A DNA stretch of 64,000 bases from Gymnopus androsaceus JB14 (GCA_009733575.1 ML769466.1:1-64000); one strand, 5' to 3'; shown: positions 1 through 12,925, numbered from the stretch's first letter. Notes: generated by a model from the sequence alone, not told the origin. Numbers and translations are program-made.

Positions 1-2582
1 ACGGGTGGTACTGAAATCGATCTCCCATGCCCACCATGCGCAGATGCCGACGAAGACGATAGCTGTCCTCCTCGCCTCCTCAGCCCCCTAGGCTGCGAAA
101 GCGGTGTAGCTGGAGGCGTAAGGTGCTGTTCACCCGATTCATCCTCGTCTTGGTCCCTATCCTTGCAGGGTCATTCTTTCCTATCGTATACCCATCCTCA
201 GCCCCATCTCCATCCCCAAGCCCCTTCAAATCCATAAATCGACCAAATCCTCAAACTCGAACCCATGATCAAATGATGTAGAGGAAGTGAAATATCTTCC
301 TGGGCTCAGTCCAAGTCCAGACTCAAACGTAGACGTTCCCATTGGGTTCCTTCCCTGTCCTAGTTCGAGTCGGGATTCGGACATGACGGACTGCGAACGT
401 GGGTGATGACGACGGCGGATTGTGCGCTGACCGTGTCCGTGCCCAAGTGTCTCCGATGTTGACCTCGGTAATGAAGCTGCTGGAGAAGGTGAAGGTCCCG
501 CCATAGACATATCTGAATCCATCATCATAATCCCATATCACTCGTCGTAGTGGTCGATGGCGTTGGAGCAGACTCCGACTCTGCTATAATCATCTCCGAG
601 TCCTCCCTAAGATCAATAGGATCAAGCGTAATTCCCGTAAGCTCAATCTCGTCTATCCCAGGTAACACCGACACTGATGCTGGTGTGACTACTGCATTGG
701 TATTGGTTGCGTGTAACTGGTGAGGATGAATACCACCCTGATACGGGTGCGTAGGTGATTGATGCTGAGAAGACAAAAAGCTCCCCATTCCCAATCCCAA
801 CCCCGCACTGAAAGGCTGATGTACAGGCTGGTGCGTCCTTGCGCTGAATATGAGATCACCAGCGTAATCCGAATGATGTGTGAATCCTTTTCCTGCAGAG
901 GCCATACCGATTTCGCCGTCCATGGACATGGACGTAGTCTGTAGAGCACGATATTTTAGAACTTCCCAAACAAAAAAAAAAGACAAAAAAACACTGACCA
1001 TTCCTCCAACGCCACCACTCATACTCATACTCGTTCCCCACTCGTCCGAAAACGCCGATCTCGAATCGTAGTCGTAGTCATAGTCATAATCATCGCTGCC
1101 CAGCAGACCACCTCCAAGTCCACCTAATCCGAGTCCAAGTCCTAGTCCGCCTCCGAGCCCAAGCCCACCACCTAGTCCTCCTCCCAGTCCAAGTCCCGAA
1201 TGGGAGAGAGGAGGGGAAGAGAAAGGTGCGTTATTAGAAGGGGGAGGAGAAGAGAATGGATGAATCTCGGACGCCGACGAATGGTACGGTGTATACGAGG
1301 ATGAAGAGGACGGTGAAAACGAGAGCGAGTGGCTGTGGGACAGAGAATGCGAGTGAGAGTGCGAGTTGTGCAATTGCGAGTGCAAATAAGAATGCGACGG
1401 TGAGTTAGAGTATGACGAGGAAGAAGAAGGAACCACAAGATCATATCGGTCGAATATCCCATGATGAGTACCAGTAGAATCGTAATCCATTCCATTGTCT
1501 TGATTTTGATGAGGGCTGGCCACTGAGTTGGCATTTGGGTACTGGGCCCTAGATGACAAATCAGATGGAGAGAGACCTCCACTGGGACTAGTGTCCAACC
1601 TCGGATTAGGTGAAAACCAATCCTGCGTACCCCATGCTGATTTACCAATCATCGTACCTTCAGTGGAGGTATCGCGGCGATTAGGCGGGCCTCGTCGTCT
1701 GAAATAGCCTGTTCATCCTCAGAGGCAGCATTACTCTGTGGTCCCTCCTCGGAAGACCCTGAGATGTGTCTCTTCTCTGCCTTCGTGTAGGACCAGTACT
1801 GCTACCAGTCAATCGGTCATCTATCGCAGTCCTAGGTTTATAGCCTGCAGCCTGGTACAATTCCGGGAATGCGTTCCCAAACCTATCCCTCAAATCCGTT
1901 GAACGGCGGTTCTGTTCGGGTCTTCGACGATAGTAGCCCAGGTTGTGCCAATCCTGCTTTTGATGCACGATCTTCTTCTTCAGTGAACGAACGGTGCTTT
2001 TGGACCGTATAGGGAGGTTCCGTTGGGAAGAGTAGAACGGATTTTAGTGGAGAGGTGGGTGCGAGCGTTGGGGTAGTGTTGTTTGTACGCATCAGGAGAG
2101 TAGGTTCGGAAACTGGGGTAATGTTAGGAATGAGAATCGCAACCGATATTTGCACGTACCGGTCCTTTATATCCACTGGAGATCTATTGTCGTAGGACCG
2201 TTTACTATAGTCTTCCAGTTTCCTACTCCATGCTGCACGTCGAATATTAGTGCAAGAAACTACACAAACGAGTGCGCATACCTTATTACAGCCTTTGAGT
2301 CTCTTCCTGCGACCATTTCTTTCTCAGCTTTTTCTCCTGCAGTATCTCTTCTTCAGCATCACCCTCAGCAGCTTGCGCATCTTGGCCTTTCCTTTCGCCG
2401 CGCTCTTTTCCGAGCTCTGCTCCTTTTCCCTGCCCAACCCTGTATCATCACGGAAAGTATAAGCACTGCTGGGTACTACTCGCTGCGAAGAAACAAACGC
2501 AAGCGAAATTCGACGCTATTTAGACGAAGAAGCGGGTAATAAAGGTGCTTTGAAGGAAAAGGTTTCCGCCGAGGGCGCTTTA
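1..2582 (-). pseudogene. Partial, decayed copy of the telobox-Myb gene
   Basis: Near-identical to the 3' two thirds of the complete gene at 9014-12925: base 1 aligns with 10215, and similarity stops near 2582 (12873 in the intact copy). The copy is broken. Single-base losses occur near 172 and 532, two bases are inserted near 236, and the second Myb repeat has lost bases near 2005-2015, so the reading frame is split into many short pieces. The Gly/Leu- and His/Ser-rich tracts and the second telobox (TDLRDRF, near 1890) are still legible. The 5' end of the coding region is missing and the copy abuts the Rpn9 pseudogene. The window edge cuts its 3' end. It is almost certainly non-coding; an assembly artefact is unlikely because the differences are scattered. 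Confidence 0.88.
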
Positions 2583-2686
2583 AATTAATCGCATGCTCCC
2601 GACCAATTAGCACCACCCTTCAAATTAGCGCCAAAGATGTGACGCGTCTCGTTTCCTGTTCATTCATTACTTTTACTGGTGATAAA

Positions 2687-4105
2687 ATGTCTTCATCTTC
2701 AGACCACCCGAAAGTCGTTCTAGACGAATTCATCGCAACTGCGCTTTTCTCAATGCCACAGGACCTTTTTCGAGTCATTTAGAACGCTGCATACCAGAAA
2801 TTCGGTGGGATTCTAGCTGATTGATACTAAGCTTACTACTATCCCAATAGACTACGGCACCAATTGACTCTCAAACTCTTTGAGTTATTCGACCATCCAC
2901 TGTCCAAACCATTCCGTGTAGATGTATTCGAACGCTTCGTTACCGATTTCGAATCGAAATTGAATCGGTGTCAATCGACAACCCACAAACCGATCTAATT
3001 TCCCTCACCTCTCTTCTCACCTGTATCTCCAAAGAAAATTCTCCAGCAGCATACGTTCTTCTCCACGCCAATATCGCTCACGCAACGCTACTTTATGTCG
3101 ATTTGGATGGAACAAAGGCTGATATGGACGAGGCATGGAGGATTCTCGATGGTGGTGATTCACGGCTTGGGAGTGTCGAGAGCAGTGTTAATGCTGCGTA
3201 TTACGGGGTCGCGGCTGATTATTACAAGGTTGGACTTTTGAATTTATACATCCTAGTAGTATTTAAGCATTTCATCGTTCAGGCCAAAGCCGAGTATGCA
3301 CCCTACTACCGCAACTCTCTTCTCTACCTTGCTTGCGTCGACCTCGCAGTGGATATGACGGCAGAGGAACGTCTGGCGCGGGCGCATGATTTGGGATTTC
3401 AGTGCTTTTGGGTGATACGATTTATAATTTTGGTGAGCATCGCGGTTCTTCATGTCACTTACTCTCTCCCTAATTACTTGTTCCCAGCTAATGCACCCCA
3501 TCCTCGACGCCTTGGACGGAACTCCTTTCGAATGGATCAAGCGGCTTTTATTCACTTTCAACGAGGGCAGTATCGGAAAGTTTGAGGCGTTGGCGCCGTT
3601 GCTGCCTCAAGAGGTATGCCTTTTCTTATCATTATTCCTATGAACGCTCACTTTTTCCCTCTACCAATCCAACTCCGCCACAAAAGCCAATCCTGCAAGA
3701 AAACTACCCCTTCCTTCGTCAAAAAATCTGTCTCATGGCACTCATCGAGTCCGTGTTCAAACGAAGCGCGGATAACCGTACGATGAGCTTTTCTACGATT
3801 GCGGAAGAGACGAGGTTGCCGATTGATGAGGTGGAGCATTCGGTTATGAAGGCGTTGAGGTGGGTTTCCTTGTTTTGTGCTCTGCAATCGTATAATCTGA
3901 CATACTTTTGCTCTGTCCCTTCAGTCTAAAATTCATCCGCGGCTCAATGGACCAAGTCGACCAAAAGGCCCAAATCACCTGGGTTCAACCTCGGGTTCTG
4001 TCCCGTACACAAATCGGTGATCTTGCAAAGAGGTTGGATGGTTGGGTGAACAAGTAGAACAAGGTCGAGCAGAGGATTGCGCCGGAGGTTTTGGTTAATG
4101 TTTGA
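2687..4105 (+). pseudogene. RPN9: Proteasome lid subunit Rpn9 (PSMD13) pseudogene
   Basis: The pieces read as Rpn9, the PCI-domain subunit of the 26S proteasome lid. Recognisable stretches include RHQLTLKLFELFDHPL near the N-terminus, the helical repeat region around SVNAAYYGVAADYYK, NSLLYLACVDLAV, and the PCI/winged-helix part with LRQKICLMALIESVFKR and MSFSTIAEETRLPIDEVEH. Introns with GT..AG borders survive (for example 3228-3282). The frame is broken several times: a shift and a stop near 2779-2781, a deletion near 2966, a one-base loss near 3398, and an in-frame TAG near 4056. A functional Rpn9 must lie elsewhere if the cell uses one. A second, more decayed 3' fragment lies at 45035-45570. 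Family assignment is firm; loss of function is inferred from the frame breaks. Confidence 0.85.
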
Positions 4106-4261
4106 GAGTTGATATGGCTATTGAATGTTTTTTGTTCGTAGTGGTAGAACGAATGAACTTCACATCCCGGGGCAGAGCGGACATTCGTACTTTTCAGCGT
4201 TATATTTGGAGAATCAGATTGGAAAAAAAAAAAAGGAACATTCGACATGAAACTCAATGAT

Positions 4262-4354
4262 GGGGCAAAACCGGATTCGAACCGAAGATCCCTTGGAGTG
4301 AACTACGGATTTATTCCTATACCCAAAGCAAGTATCATACCAGACCATACACCC
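4262..4354 (-). pseudogene. Decayed tRNA-Pro(UGG), intron-containing
   Basis: On the minus strand this keeps the GGTTCGAATCC T-arm, the TTTGGG anticodon loop (UGG) and most of the acceptor stem. It is the counterpart of the intact tRNA at 45728-45825. It has lost three bases in the D-loop, and the anticodon stem (CTTGC against CCAAG) no longer pairs fully. It sits at the same place in the duplicated block, between Rpn9 and the NLR. It is probably non-functional. Confidence 0.7.
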
Positions 4355-4734
4355 ATACTTGTGTCATTCAAATGTAAAATATAAAGTAGAATACTTACAT
4401 TATGATTTAGAGCTAAAGAACAGCTCTGCAGTGGACAAAGAGAATGGGCTCGATGATGGGCAGACAGGCAGATGGCAAGTTAGTTAAATATGACAAGTTC
4501 ATGCAACCATAATACAGGGGACCAGACAAGATGAAATGAGAAAAAAAATAATGCACCATACTTATTGCCACTTGAACTTCAATTTCTACCAAATCATAGT
4601 GCAAAAGAAACTGAAAAAATTGGTGTGTAATGCTACTATAACTGTGAACTAGGCAAATTTCAGTTGTAATACATAATACTACCTAGCAAATTTATATTTT
4701 GGACTCTGTACAGTAGTGATTCAAAGCCTGCAGT

Positions 4735-7700
4735 TCAAGTAGAGGACATTGACAGGTTTGGTGCAGGTTGAGATCTCTTCCAAATCTTCAACCTCTTGCT
4801 TGGGTTGAGCAAAAACCGCTTCAGCCTGGAGCCAGAACCCATTGTTTGAGCAACTATGGGTTTAGATTCATGCACTGAACTTGTACAGGACTGCTCCTCA
4901 GGCACATTCTTTTGAAGCAAACTGATTTTCTTCATTTGTTCCTGAAGTTGCTGAGCTGCATCCAGATTGCCTTGCTTATGATATGTCAAAGCAAGATTGT
5001 TCATTGAAGTCAATGTATGAGGATGGTGCTCTCCAAGCACTACCTTGCACTGTGCAAGCTCTTGCTCCTGAAGCTGCTGAGCTGCATCCAGATTGCCTTG
5101 GTTTTGATATGTTGATGCAAGATTGCTCATTGAAGTCAATGTATCAGGATGATGCGCTCCCAGCACTACCTTGCACTGTGCAAGATCTTGCTCCTGAAGC
5201 TGCTGAGCTGCATTCAGATTGCCTTGCTTATGATATGTCAAAGCAAGATTGCTCATTGAGGTCAATGTATCAGGATGATGCTCTCCAAGCACTGCCTTGC
5301 GCTGTGCAAGAACTTGCTCCTGAAGCTGCTGAGCTGCATCCAGATTGCCTTGATCTTGATATGTCAAAGCAAGATTGTTCATTGAAGTCAATGTATCAGG
5401 ATGATGCTCTCCAAGCACTACCTTGCACTGTGCAAGAACTTGCTCCTGAAGCTGCTGAGCTGCATCCAGATTGCCTTGGTTTTGATATGTTGAAGCAAGA
5501 TTGCCCATTGAAGTCAATGTACTAGGATGATGCTCTCCAAGCACTACCTTGCGCTGTGCAAGAACTTGCTCCTGAAGCTGCTGAGCTGCATCCAGATTGC
5601 CTTGCTTATGATATGTCGAAGCAAGATTACTCATTGAAGTCAATGTATCAGAATGATGCTCTCCAACCACTACCTTGCGCTGTGCAAGCTCTTGCTCCTG
5701 AAGCTGCTGAGCTGCATCCAGATTGCCTTGGTCTTGATATGTCGAAGCAAGATTGCTCATTGAAGTCAATGTACTAGGATGATGCTCTCCAAGCACTGCT
5801 ATGTGCTGTGCAAGGACCTCCCTCTCCAGTATCTCACATTTGCTCCACAATCCACCTTCTCGGAAAATTCTTGAAAGACAAATCTTTACATGGTCAGTAG
5901 GCACTTCCTCTATCTGAATAGAATTTGCCTGGATCAGCAGCTGGTGACGGAATATGTGATCCTCAATCAATCCTCCAAATGGAGTAGCCCGTCCAAGCAG
6001 TAATAATGCTGTCTGCTTCATATGCTCCTGATTTGCAATAGTTTCCTGGGCACATGTTTGTATGACTGGGTGAAATACCAATGATTTTTTAACATCTTCG
6101 TAAGAGGCTAGAGACAATTGACATAGCTCAACTACACTGTCTTCCCATGACTCTTTCTTCACAAACAGGGACAAGAACTCCTCCATTGCCTCTATAGCTT
6201 TAGTTGGAGGATTCACATCAACAGAACTAGTATCACTACCAGTGAAGGCAGCTGCACAAGTAAATATCTCAATAGGAATAGCAGCTGGATTCAGATATGC
6301 ACATATTTGCATCAAATATTTAGTTGAATGGTGAAGCTTGCTGAAGCTTAGTTGACATGCATCAAATACAGTAAGTTTGTATGCATCCAGTGATCTTGTT
6401 TCATACTTGAGTATCTTGGTCAAATGTGTCAAATAATTTCCCAGGTTACAAGTTGGAGTTACACCAATATATGCACCAGCTGTTGAAACAGCAAGAGCAT
6501 GGCACCCAAAAGCATCAACAATCCTGGCAGCAAGATCCTGGTTTTTTTCAGAGCTCTCATCATGGGAATGCTTCAGGAGCAACTCAACAGCATCTTCCCT
6601 CTTGAGATCACTGAGGTCAATGTAACATTCTGGAGATGCCATTTGCAATGTCTCTTTCAGGCGGCTTGTAACAATTACATTTCCATGGTTGCAACTGGGA
6701 ATGTAATCCTTGAGAATGACCTGTTTGTCATCTGCATTGTCAAAAATGCAAAGCCAATTTTCCTTTCTTTTTCCCAGGAAGTCCCGGACATTTTTCACTT
6801 CTTCACCAACACCTGAAGCTGTTCCAAGCTCCTTAAAATTGGCAGCAAGAATGTCATTGGAGGCAGCATCAAAGAACCAAATATTTGAAAATCTGTAGAA
6901 ATATAAGTATCAAAGTTCAGTACTCTGATTGATTGATTTTCTAACCTAGAAATGTTTTTGGAAACAAATTGAAGAACTATCTGGGTTTTCCCAGTGCCCC
7001 CATTTGCCACAATAGTTGTAGCCTGCTGTTTTGGCTCAAGGGCTTTCTCAATGGAACTCAACACCTTCTGCATTTCTTGCTGAGTGGCACCATCAGAAAG
7101 TTGAAACTTACAAGCAGTAAATGAAGCCAACTTGGAAATAGCTGGCTCTGTGCTTGTCACAAGGATAGGAGAGTCAGGGAGATTATGAATATGATCTTCC
7201 ACTACTGATCCATTTGCATTTTCCAGCACCAAAAGGAATTTAGTTGGAAAAGCCTGCTCTCTGTTCTTGGCTGCAAGTGATGCATTTAAAGCCTGGGCAG
7301 AACTTGCATCCAAAAAGACACATGAGCTTCAAGACCAGGTAAGTTAATGCATATCTTATCCATAAAATGTAACTCACTACTTGACATGGAGTTTTGACTT
7401 AATTTGGCTTATTACAAAATCATGTATCACCTCTGTATTTGTACTCCAAAGTGTTATCAGTGGTTCTGAAAATATTTTTTCAAGTTTCTTCAATGCATCC
7501 TCACGTCCCACAAAGTATTGACTAGGAGCAGGGCACTTGAGAATATCTGAAAGCAAAATGGGATGATCTGATTGATTTTTCTTTTGTAGCATTCAATATT
7601 CAAAATTAGCAGAGTTTAAATACCTTGGTTAGCATCTTGAGTCAAGTGAGCTCCATGATATGTAACATTAGCATCACCAGTGGTGAAGACAGAATTGTAG

Positions 7701-7806
7701 ATTTGAAAGTTTGAAGCATGAGATAGTATTTGGCCGCTATGAATCAAATGGGCAAATCAATGAATAATTGATTTCGCATAGATTGGATGACTTACGATGA
7801 AGCCAT
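4735..7806 (-). CDS. NB-ARC/TPR NLR-type STAND protein, apparently intact
   Basis: Five exons (7806-7796, 7736-7624, 7546-7381, 7326-6946, 6892-4735) give a 942-residue protein with all junctions in frame. The short N-terminus contains ASNFQIYNSVF and GDANVTYHG, then PSQYFVGRE as commonly precedes fungal NB domains. The Walker A motif GGTGKTQ lies near residue 205, a Walker B-like WLCIFDNADD near 270, and GNVIVTSR (sensor/RNBS-B-like) follows. After a helical region, seven 42-residue kinesin-light-chain-type TPR units (LGEHHPDTL.SM.NLA.TY..QGNLDAAQQLQEQ) run from about 576 to 870, then a basic Ser-rich tail. In fungi such proteins are thought to sense non-self or partner proteins and trigger cell death or defence through the N-terminus; that role is inferred here. 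The DNA of the seven 126-bp units is nearly identical. Confidence 0.85.
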
Positions 7807-7994
7807 TACAAAACAGGCAGGTGGGTGAAAAGGAGCAAAATTTCTGACACCCTTATATACCTGAAGTTCAGGAACCATCTGACACGTTCCTCCTGGTGCG
7901 TTACATTGATTAGATCACCTGTCAGAGGTGCACTCTAATCATTACATATGGAACCAAGGAACGCGCGCCTGCAGCGATGTGACTATAGTACTCC

Positions 7995-8345
7995 CCGTCG
8001 CAGAACCTACAGTATGTTGCTGGGAGTCTTAGACACTGTATTTTATGGACCTTTTTCACCCAAGTTCATACTGGCAACATACAGATCACTCGCCATTCAG
8101 AATCAACAACTTGCAGGAGGTTAGTGCCCGGATATGGAAGCGATTGCGTGGCTTGAAAGACGACCACTAAATGCCCTTTTAAACACTTCCCGTAGCAAAT
8201 CTCAGTCTCCTACTCATCGTCTCCCTTTATATTTTCCACCGCCTTCTTATTATGCCACAGGCGCGAGTTCAGTCTCCCAGAATGGAGCCAAACTGACATA
8301 GGACATGCAGGACGCGTATGTGCGTGTTGCGTATAAGAAATACGG
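7995..8345 (-). pseudogene. F-box protein remnant (3' fragment)
   Basis: This stretch aligns with 52650-52960, part of the better-preserved F-box pseudogene behind the second NLR copy. It contains a few small deletions and one inserted stretch (about 8168-8250). No continuous frame remains. It marks the far boundary of the duplicated Rpn9-tRNA-NLR-F-box block in this copy. Confidence 0.55.
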
Positions 8346-9013
8346 TTTATCCGCATAATTGCATATAGTTATAGTTAAGTTGATATATATACTGTGAATT
8401 CTGGATACGCGTGGCCAGATGAGCGCCAGGGCAACCTCGTCGATTGAGACTCCATCAGATATTATAGTATCAAAGACTATAGCAGTCCTCATCTATCTGG
8501 TCTTGAGGTCAAGTCATGGGGATTGAACGTTCTAGTACCGCTGACTACCACCACACGTGGTTTCATCCGTTTTCTGTCTCAGACCACAACATGCAAGATA
8601 GAGAATGCAATATATATACAGAATGCGCCATGCTATGCGAGATGCCATGCAAGTAAGATAGTAGGATGATCAAAAGTATATACAGAGAAGAAGAAAGACA
8701 TGAAAAAAGAAGAGGAGAAAGCCGTTTCACGAATGAGCTAAGAGAGCAGAAAGATCACAAGTGTCAAGGAGTGTGAGATAGATAGCTCATACTGTAGATG
8801 TGAAATATGAATGATAAGTGGAAGAGAAACTGAAGGAGATCGAATCCGAAGTCCGATAATGATGATGAGAGTAGACAGTAAAGGATAGGAAACTGAAGAT
8901 AAGAGCGAACGTTGATAACAACAGTAGAAAATAAACAAGCAAATGCACAGAGCGACTTCACTTCACCTCATCCTCTCCACAACCAAAAGCTTACTCCCCT
9001 GCTGCCGCGCAAT
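8346..9013. other. No gene recognised
   Basis: AT-rich spacer with purine-rich tracts (for example 8680-8890) between the F-box remnant and the end of the telobox-Myb gene. No coding or repeat signal was recognised. Confidence 0.5.
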
Positions 9014-12000
9014 TCACACATTCGCCCCATCCCAACTTGCCCTCTTCCTCTTATTCCTCTCGCTTCCACTCTCCCTCCGTAATATTAAGTCCTGCGGACA
9101 CACACTGTCCCCATTCCCACTTGAACCACTCAAAATACTCACTGTGCTCTGACCCCTCTGATGCCCTGGATGACTTGAGGGATGATGGTTGAGCATACTC
9201 ATATGTTGCTGTGGGGAATGCGGGTGCGAATGAGGGGACTGAGAATGCGAATGCGGGGACTGGGAAGCTGAAGACTGAGAGTGCGAGTGCGAGTGCGAAT
9301 GTGAAAGTGAATGAGATCTCGCTGGAGGCCCAGGAGCCGGAGATCGCACCTGCGTTTGAGAACGCTTACCAGCGTCATGAATCGGTATCGGCGATCCGGT
9401 AGCACCAACACTAGCGCCAGCCGTTCCACCCTCACCCGGGTGTACCGTCATCCTCCTCCCAGCCAACCTCGTCGTCGGACTGGAAGGCGGACTCAAACCC
9501 GAAAGCGAATTCACATCCGACCACCATCGAGCGCCAGTCTGGTTCTGGCTCTGATATTGCGCCCGCGTATAAGTCTGCGCCAAATCCAACGCTTGTCTTG
9601 AAGATCCCGACCAAGACGACGCCCCAAACGAATCCAAAGTCGTACCACCACTGGAATCTCCCCACATCGGAGGTATCGTTCCACCTCCTCCTCCGTGCCC
9701 ATGCCCATGGTTCAAGTTCAAGTTCATCTCACCCCCACCGTAATAGTGCAAATCCAAAAATGGAAGATTATAATCGTTCCCGGGCCCATTCTCTTCATTT
9801 CGCTGCGCAGCAAGGAATAGTGAAGCGAATGTAGGGGGATTAGGAAGGGGGATTTGAGCGGCTGCGGTGGGAGTGGAGAGGAGAGTTTTGTCGTCTGGTT
9901 CTTTAAGCGGTGTTGGATTTGATGATCCATCTGCTCCTGGTGAACCTACGCCTGCGTCCGGATTAGTGGGTCCTGCGTCTTGGTTTGGAACTGACCCTGC
10001 TCCTGTTATTCCAACTGGACCTGTCCCTGCGGCCAGTATTGGGGAAGACGGCGAGGAAGGGGATTGCGGTGACTGTACTGAAGCATCGTCCACACTCATA
10101 CTCCTAGGTATGCTTTCGGATGTCGTCGTCGTCCCACCAATTGCACTAGGCTCCGACATTCGATACGCCAACACCGGCGGGTTATCATAGTCCTGATCCA
10201 TACCCACTCGGTCTACGGGTGGTACTGAAATCGATCTCCCATGCCCACCATGCGCAGATGCCGACGAAGACGATAGCTGTCCTCCTCGCCTCCTCAGCCC
10301 CCTAGGCTGCGAAAGCGGTGTAGCTGGAGGCGTAAGGTGCTGTTCACCCGATTCATCCTCGTCTTGGTCCCTATCCTTTGCAGGGTCATTCTTTCCTATC
10401 GTATACCCATCCTCAGCCCCATCTCCATCCCCAAGCCCCTTCAAATCCAAATCGACCAAATCCTCAAACTCGAACCCATGATCAAAAGATGTCGAGGAAG
10501 TGAAATATCTTCCTGGGCTCAGTCCGAGTCCAGACTCAAACGTAGACGTTCCCATTGGGTTCCTTCCCTGTCCTAGTTCGAGTCGGGATTCGGACATGAC
10601 GGACTGCGAACGTGGGTGATGACGACGGCGGATTGTGCGCTGACCGTGTCCGTGCCCAAGTGTCTCCGATGTTGACCTCGGTAATGAAGCTGCTGGAGAA
10701 GGTGAAGGTCCCGCCATAGACATATCCGAATCCATCATCATGATCCCCATATCACTCGTCGTAGTGGTCGATGGCGTTGGAGCAGACTCCGACTCTGCTA
10801 TAATCATCTCCGAGTCCTCCCTAAGATCAATAGGATCAAGCGTAATTCCCGTAAGCTCAATCTCGTCTATCCCAGGTAACACCGACACTGATGCTGGTGT
10901 GACTACTGCATTGGTATTGGTTGCGTGTAACTGGTGAGGATGAATACCACCCTGATACGGGTGCGTAGGTGATTGATGCTGAGAAGACAAAAAGCTCCCC
11001 ATTCCCAATCCCAACCCCGCACTGAAAGGCTGATGTACAGGCTGGTGCGTCCTTGCGCTGAATATGAGATCACCAGCGTAATCCGAATGATGTGTGAATC
11101 CTTTTCCTGCAGAGGCCATACCGATTTCGCCGTCCATGGACATGGACGTAGTCTGTAGAGCACGATATTTTAGAACTTCCCAAACAAAAAAAAAAACAAA
11201 AAAACACTGACCATTCCTCCAACGCCACCACTCATACTCATACTCGTTCCCCACTCGTCCGAAAACGCCGATCTCGAATCGTAGTCGTAGTCATAGTCAT
11301 AATCATCGCTACCCAGCAGACCACCTCCAAGTCCACCTAATCCGAGTCCAAGTCCTAGTCCTCCTCCGAGCCCAAGCCCACCACCTAGTCCTCCTCCCAG
11401 TCCAAGTCCCGAATGGGAGAGAGGAGGGGAAGAGAAAGGTGCGTTATTAGAAGGGGGAGGAGAAGAGAATGGATGAATCTCGGACGCCGACGAATGGTAC
11501 GGTGTATACGAGGATGAAGAGGACGGTGAAAACGAGAGCGAGTGGCTGTGGGACAGAGAATGCGAGTGAGAGTGCGAGTTGTGCAATTGCGAGTGCAAAT
11601 AAGAATGCGACGGTGAGTTAGAGTATGACGAGGAAGAAGAAGGAACCACAAGATCATATCGGTCGAATATCCCATGATGAGTACCAGTAGAATCGTAATC
11701 CATTCCATTGTCTTGATTTTGATGAGGGCTGGCCACTGAGTTAGCATTTGGGTACTGGGCCCTAGATGACAAATCAGATGGAGAGAGACCTCCAGGACTA
11801 GTGTCCAACCTCGGATTGGGTGAAAACCAATCCTGAGTGCCCCATGCTGATTTGCCAATCATCGTACCTTCAGTGGTGGTATCGCGGCGATTAGGCGGAG
11901 CCTCATCGTCCGAACTAGCCTGTTCATCCTCAGAGGCAGCATTACTCTGTGGAACACTTTTCGTCCCTCCTCGGAATAAACCCTGAGATGTGTTTCTTCT

Positions 12001-12925
12001 CTGCCTTCGCGTAGGACCAGTACTGCTGCCAGTCAATTGGTCATCTGTCGCAGCTCTCTTCGTCCTAGGTTTATAGCCTGCAGCCTGATACAATTCCGGA
12101 AATGCATTCCTAAACCTATCCCTTAGATCTGTCGAACGACGGTTCTGTTCTTGAAATATAGGGTCTTTGACAATAGTAGCCCAGATTGTACCATGTTTTT
12201 CGTATCCTGCTTTTAATGCACGGTCCTCTTCTTCAGTGAACGGACGGCGCTTTTTGGACCGTGTTTTCTCGAACAGGGAGGTTCCGTCGGGAAGAGTAGA
12301 ACGGATTTTGGTGGAGAGGTGGGTGCGAGCGTTAGGGTAATGTTGTTTGTACGCGTCAGGAAAGTAGGTTCGAAAACTGGGGCAGTATTAGGAATGAAAA
12401 CAGCAACCGATTTCTGCACGTACCGGTCTTTTAAATCTACTGGAGATCTATTGTCAAATTTCAATGTAGGATCGTTTAGTATAGTCTTCCAGTTTCCCAC
12501 TCCATGCTGCAGGCAGAATATTAGTGCAAGAAACTACAGACGAGTGCGCATACCTTGTTACAGCCTTCTACAAGCATCTGTGTCTCTTCCTGCGACCACT
12601 TCTTTCTCAGTTTTTTCTCCTGCAGTATCTCTTCTTCGGCATCACCCTCAGCAGTGTCCAGCTTGCGCATCTTGGCCTTTCCTTTTACCGCGCTCTTTTC
12701 CGGGCTCTGCTCCTTTTCCCTGCCCAGCCCTGTATCATCACGGAAAGTATAAGCACTGCTGGGCACTACTCGGGGCGAAGAAGCAAGCGCAAGCGAAGTC
12801 CGACGCTGTTTGGACGAAGAAGCGGGTAATAAAGGTGCTTTGAAGGAAAATGTTTCAGCCGAAGGCGCTTTAAAGGACGAATTATCCTGTAGCGGCGTGA
12901 CCAAGTCCGCTACCAGCGCCGTCAT
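9014..12925 (-). CDS. Double-Myb (telobox) DNA-binding protein, Tay1/Teb1-like
   Basis: Roughly 1,250 residues. The start is the ATG at 12925; an in-frame TTG upstream is not needed. The N-terminal part holds two Myb repeats: KKWSQEETQMLVEGCNK joined across an intron to HGVGNWKTIL, ending in the telobox VDLKDRFRTYFPDAY; and RPFTEEEDRALKAGYEKHG..W, ending in TDLRDRFRNAFPELYQ. Two telobox-type Myb repeats match the Tay1 (Yarrowia) / Teb1 (fission yeast) group, which binds telomere-like TTAGGG repeats and also promoters. The remaining ~1,000 residues are low complexity: acidic, Gly/Leu repeats, Ser-Pro runs, and His-Ser repeats near the C-terminus. Introns are at about 12555-12509, 12421-12376 and 11212-11158. 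A broken partial copy lies at 1-2582. The nuclear, telomere or promoter-binding role is inferred from family. Confidence 0.82.

Noticed and set aside
1172..1648. Alternative frame through the telobox-Myb low-complexity region (and 11385-11858)
   Set aside because: Shadow of the Gly/Leu- and Ser-rich coding frame; Arg/Leu-rich composition is typical of a wrong frame.
4983..5777. Plus-strand open frames with a repeating peptide (MSKQDCSLKSMY...) opposite the TPR array
   Set aside because: They are the antisense reading of the 126-bp TPR units; openness follows from the repeat, and no start context or introns support them. The same applies to 47854-48636.
4900..5800. Regular repeat array considered as CRISPR-like or satellite
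   Set aside because: The repeats are the in-frame coding units of the NLR, without spacers.
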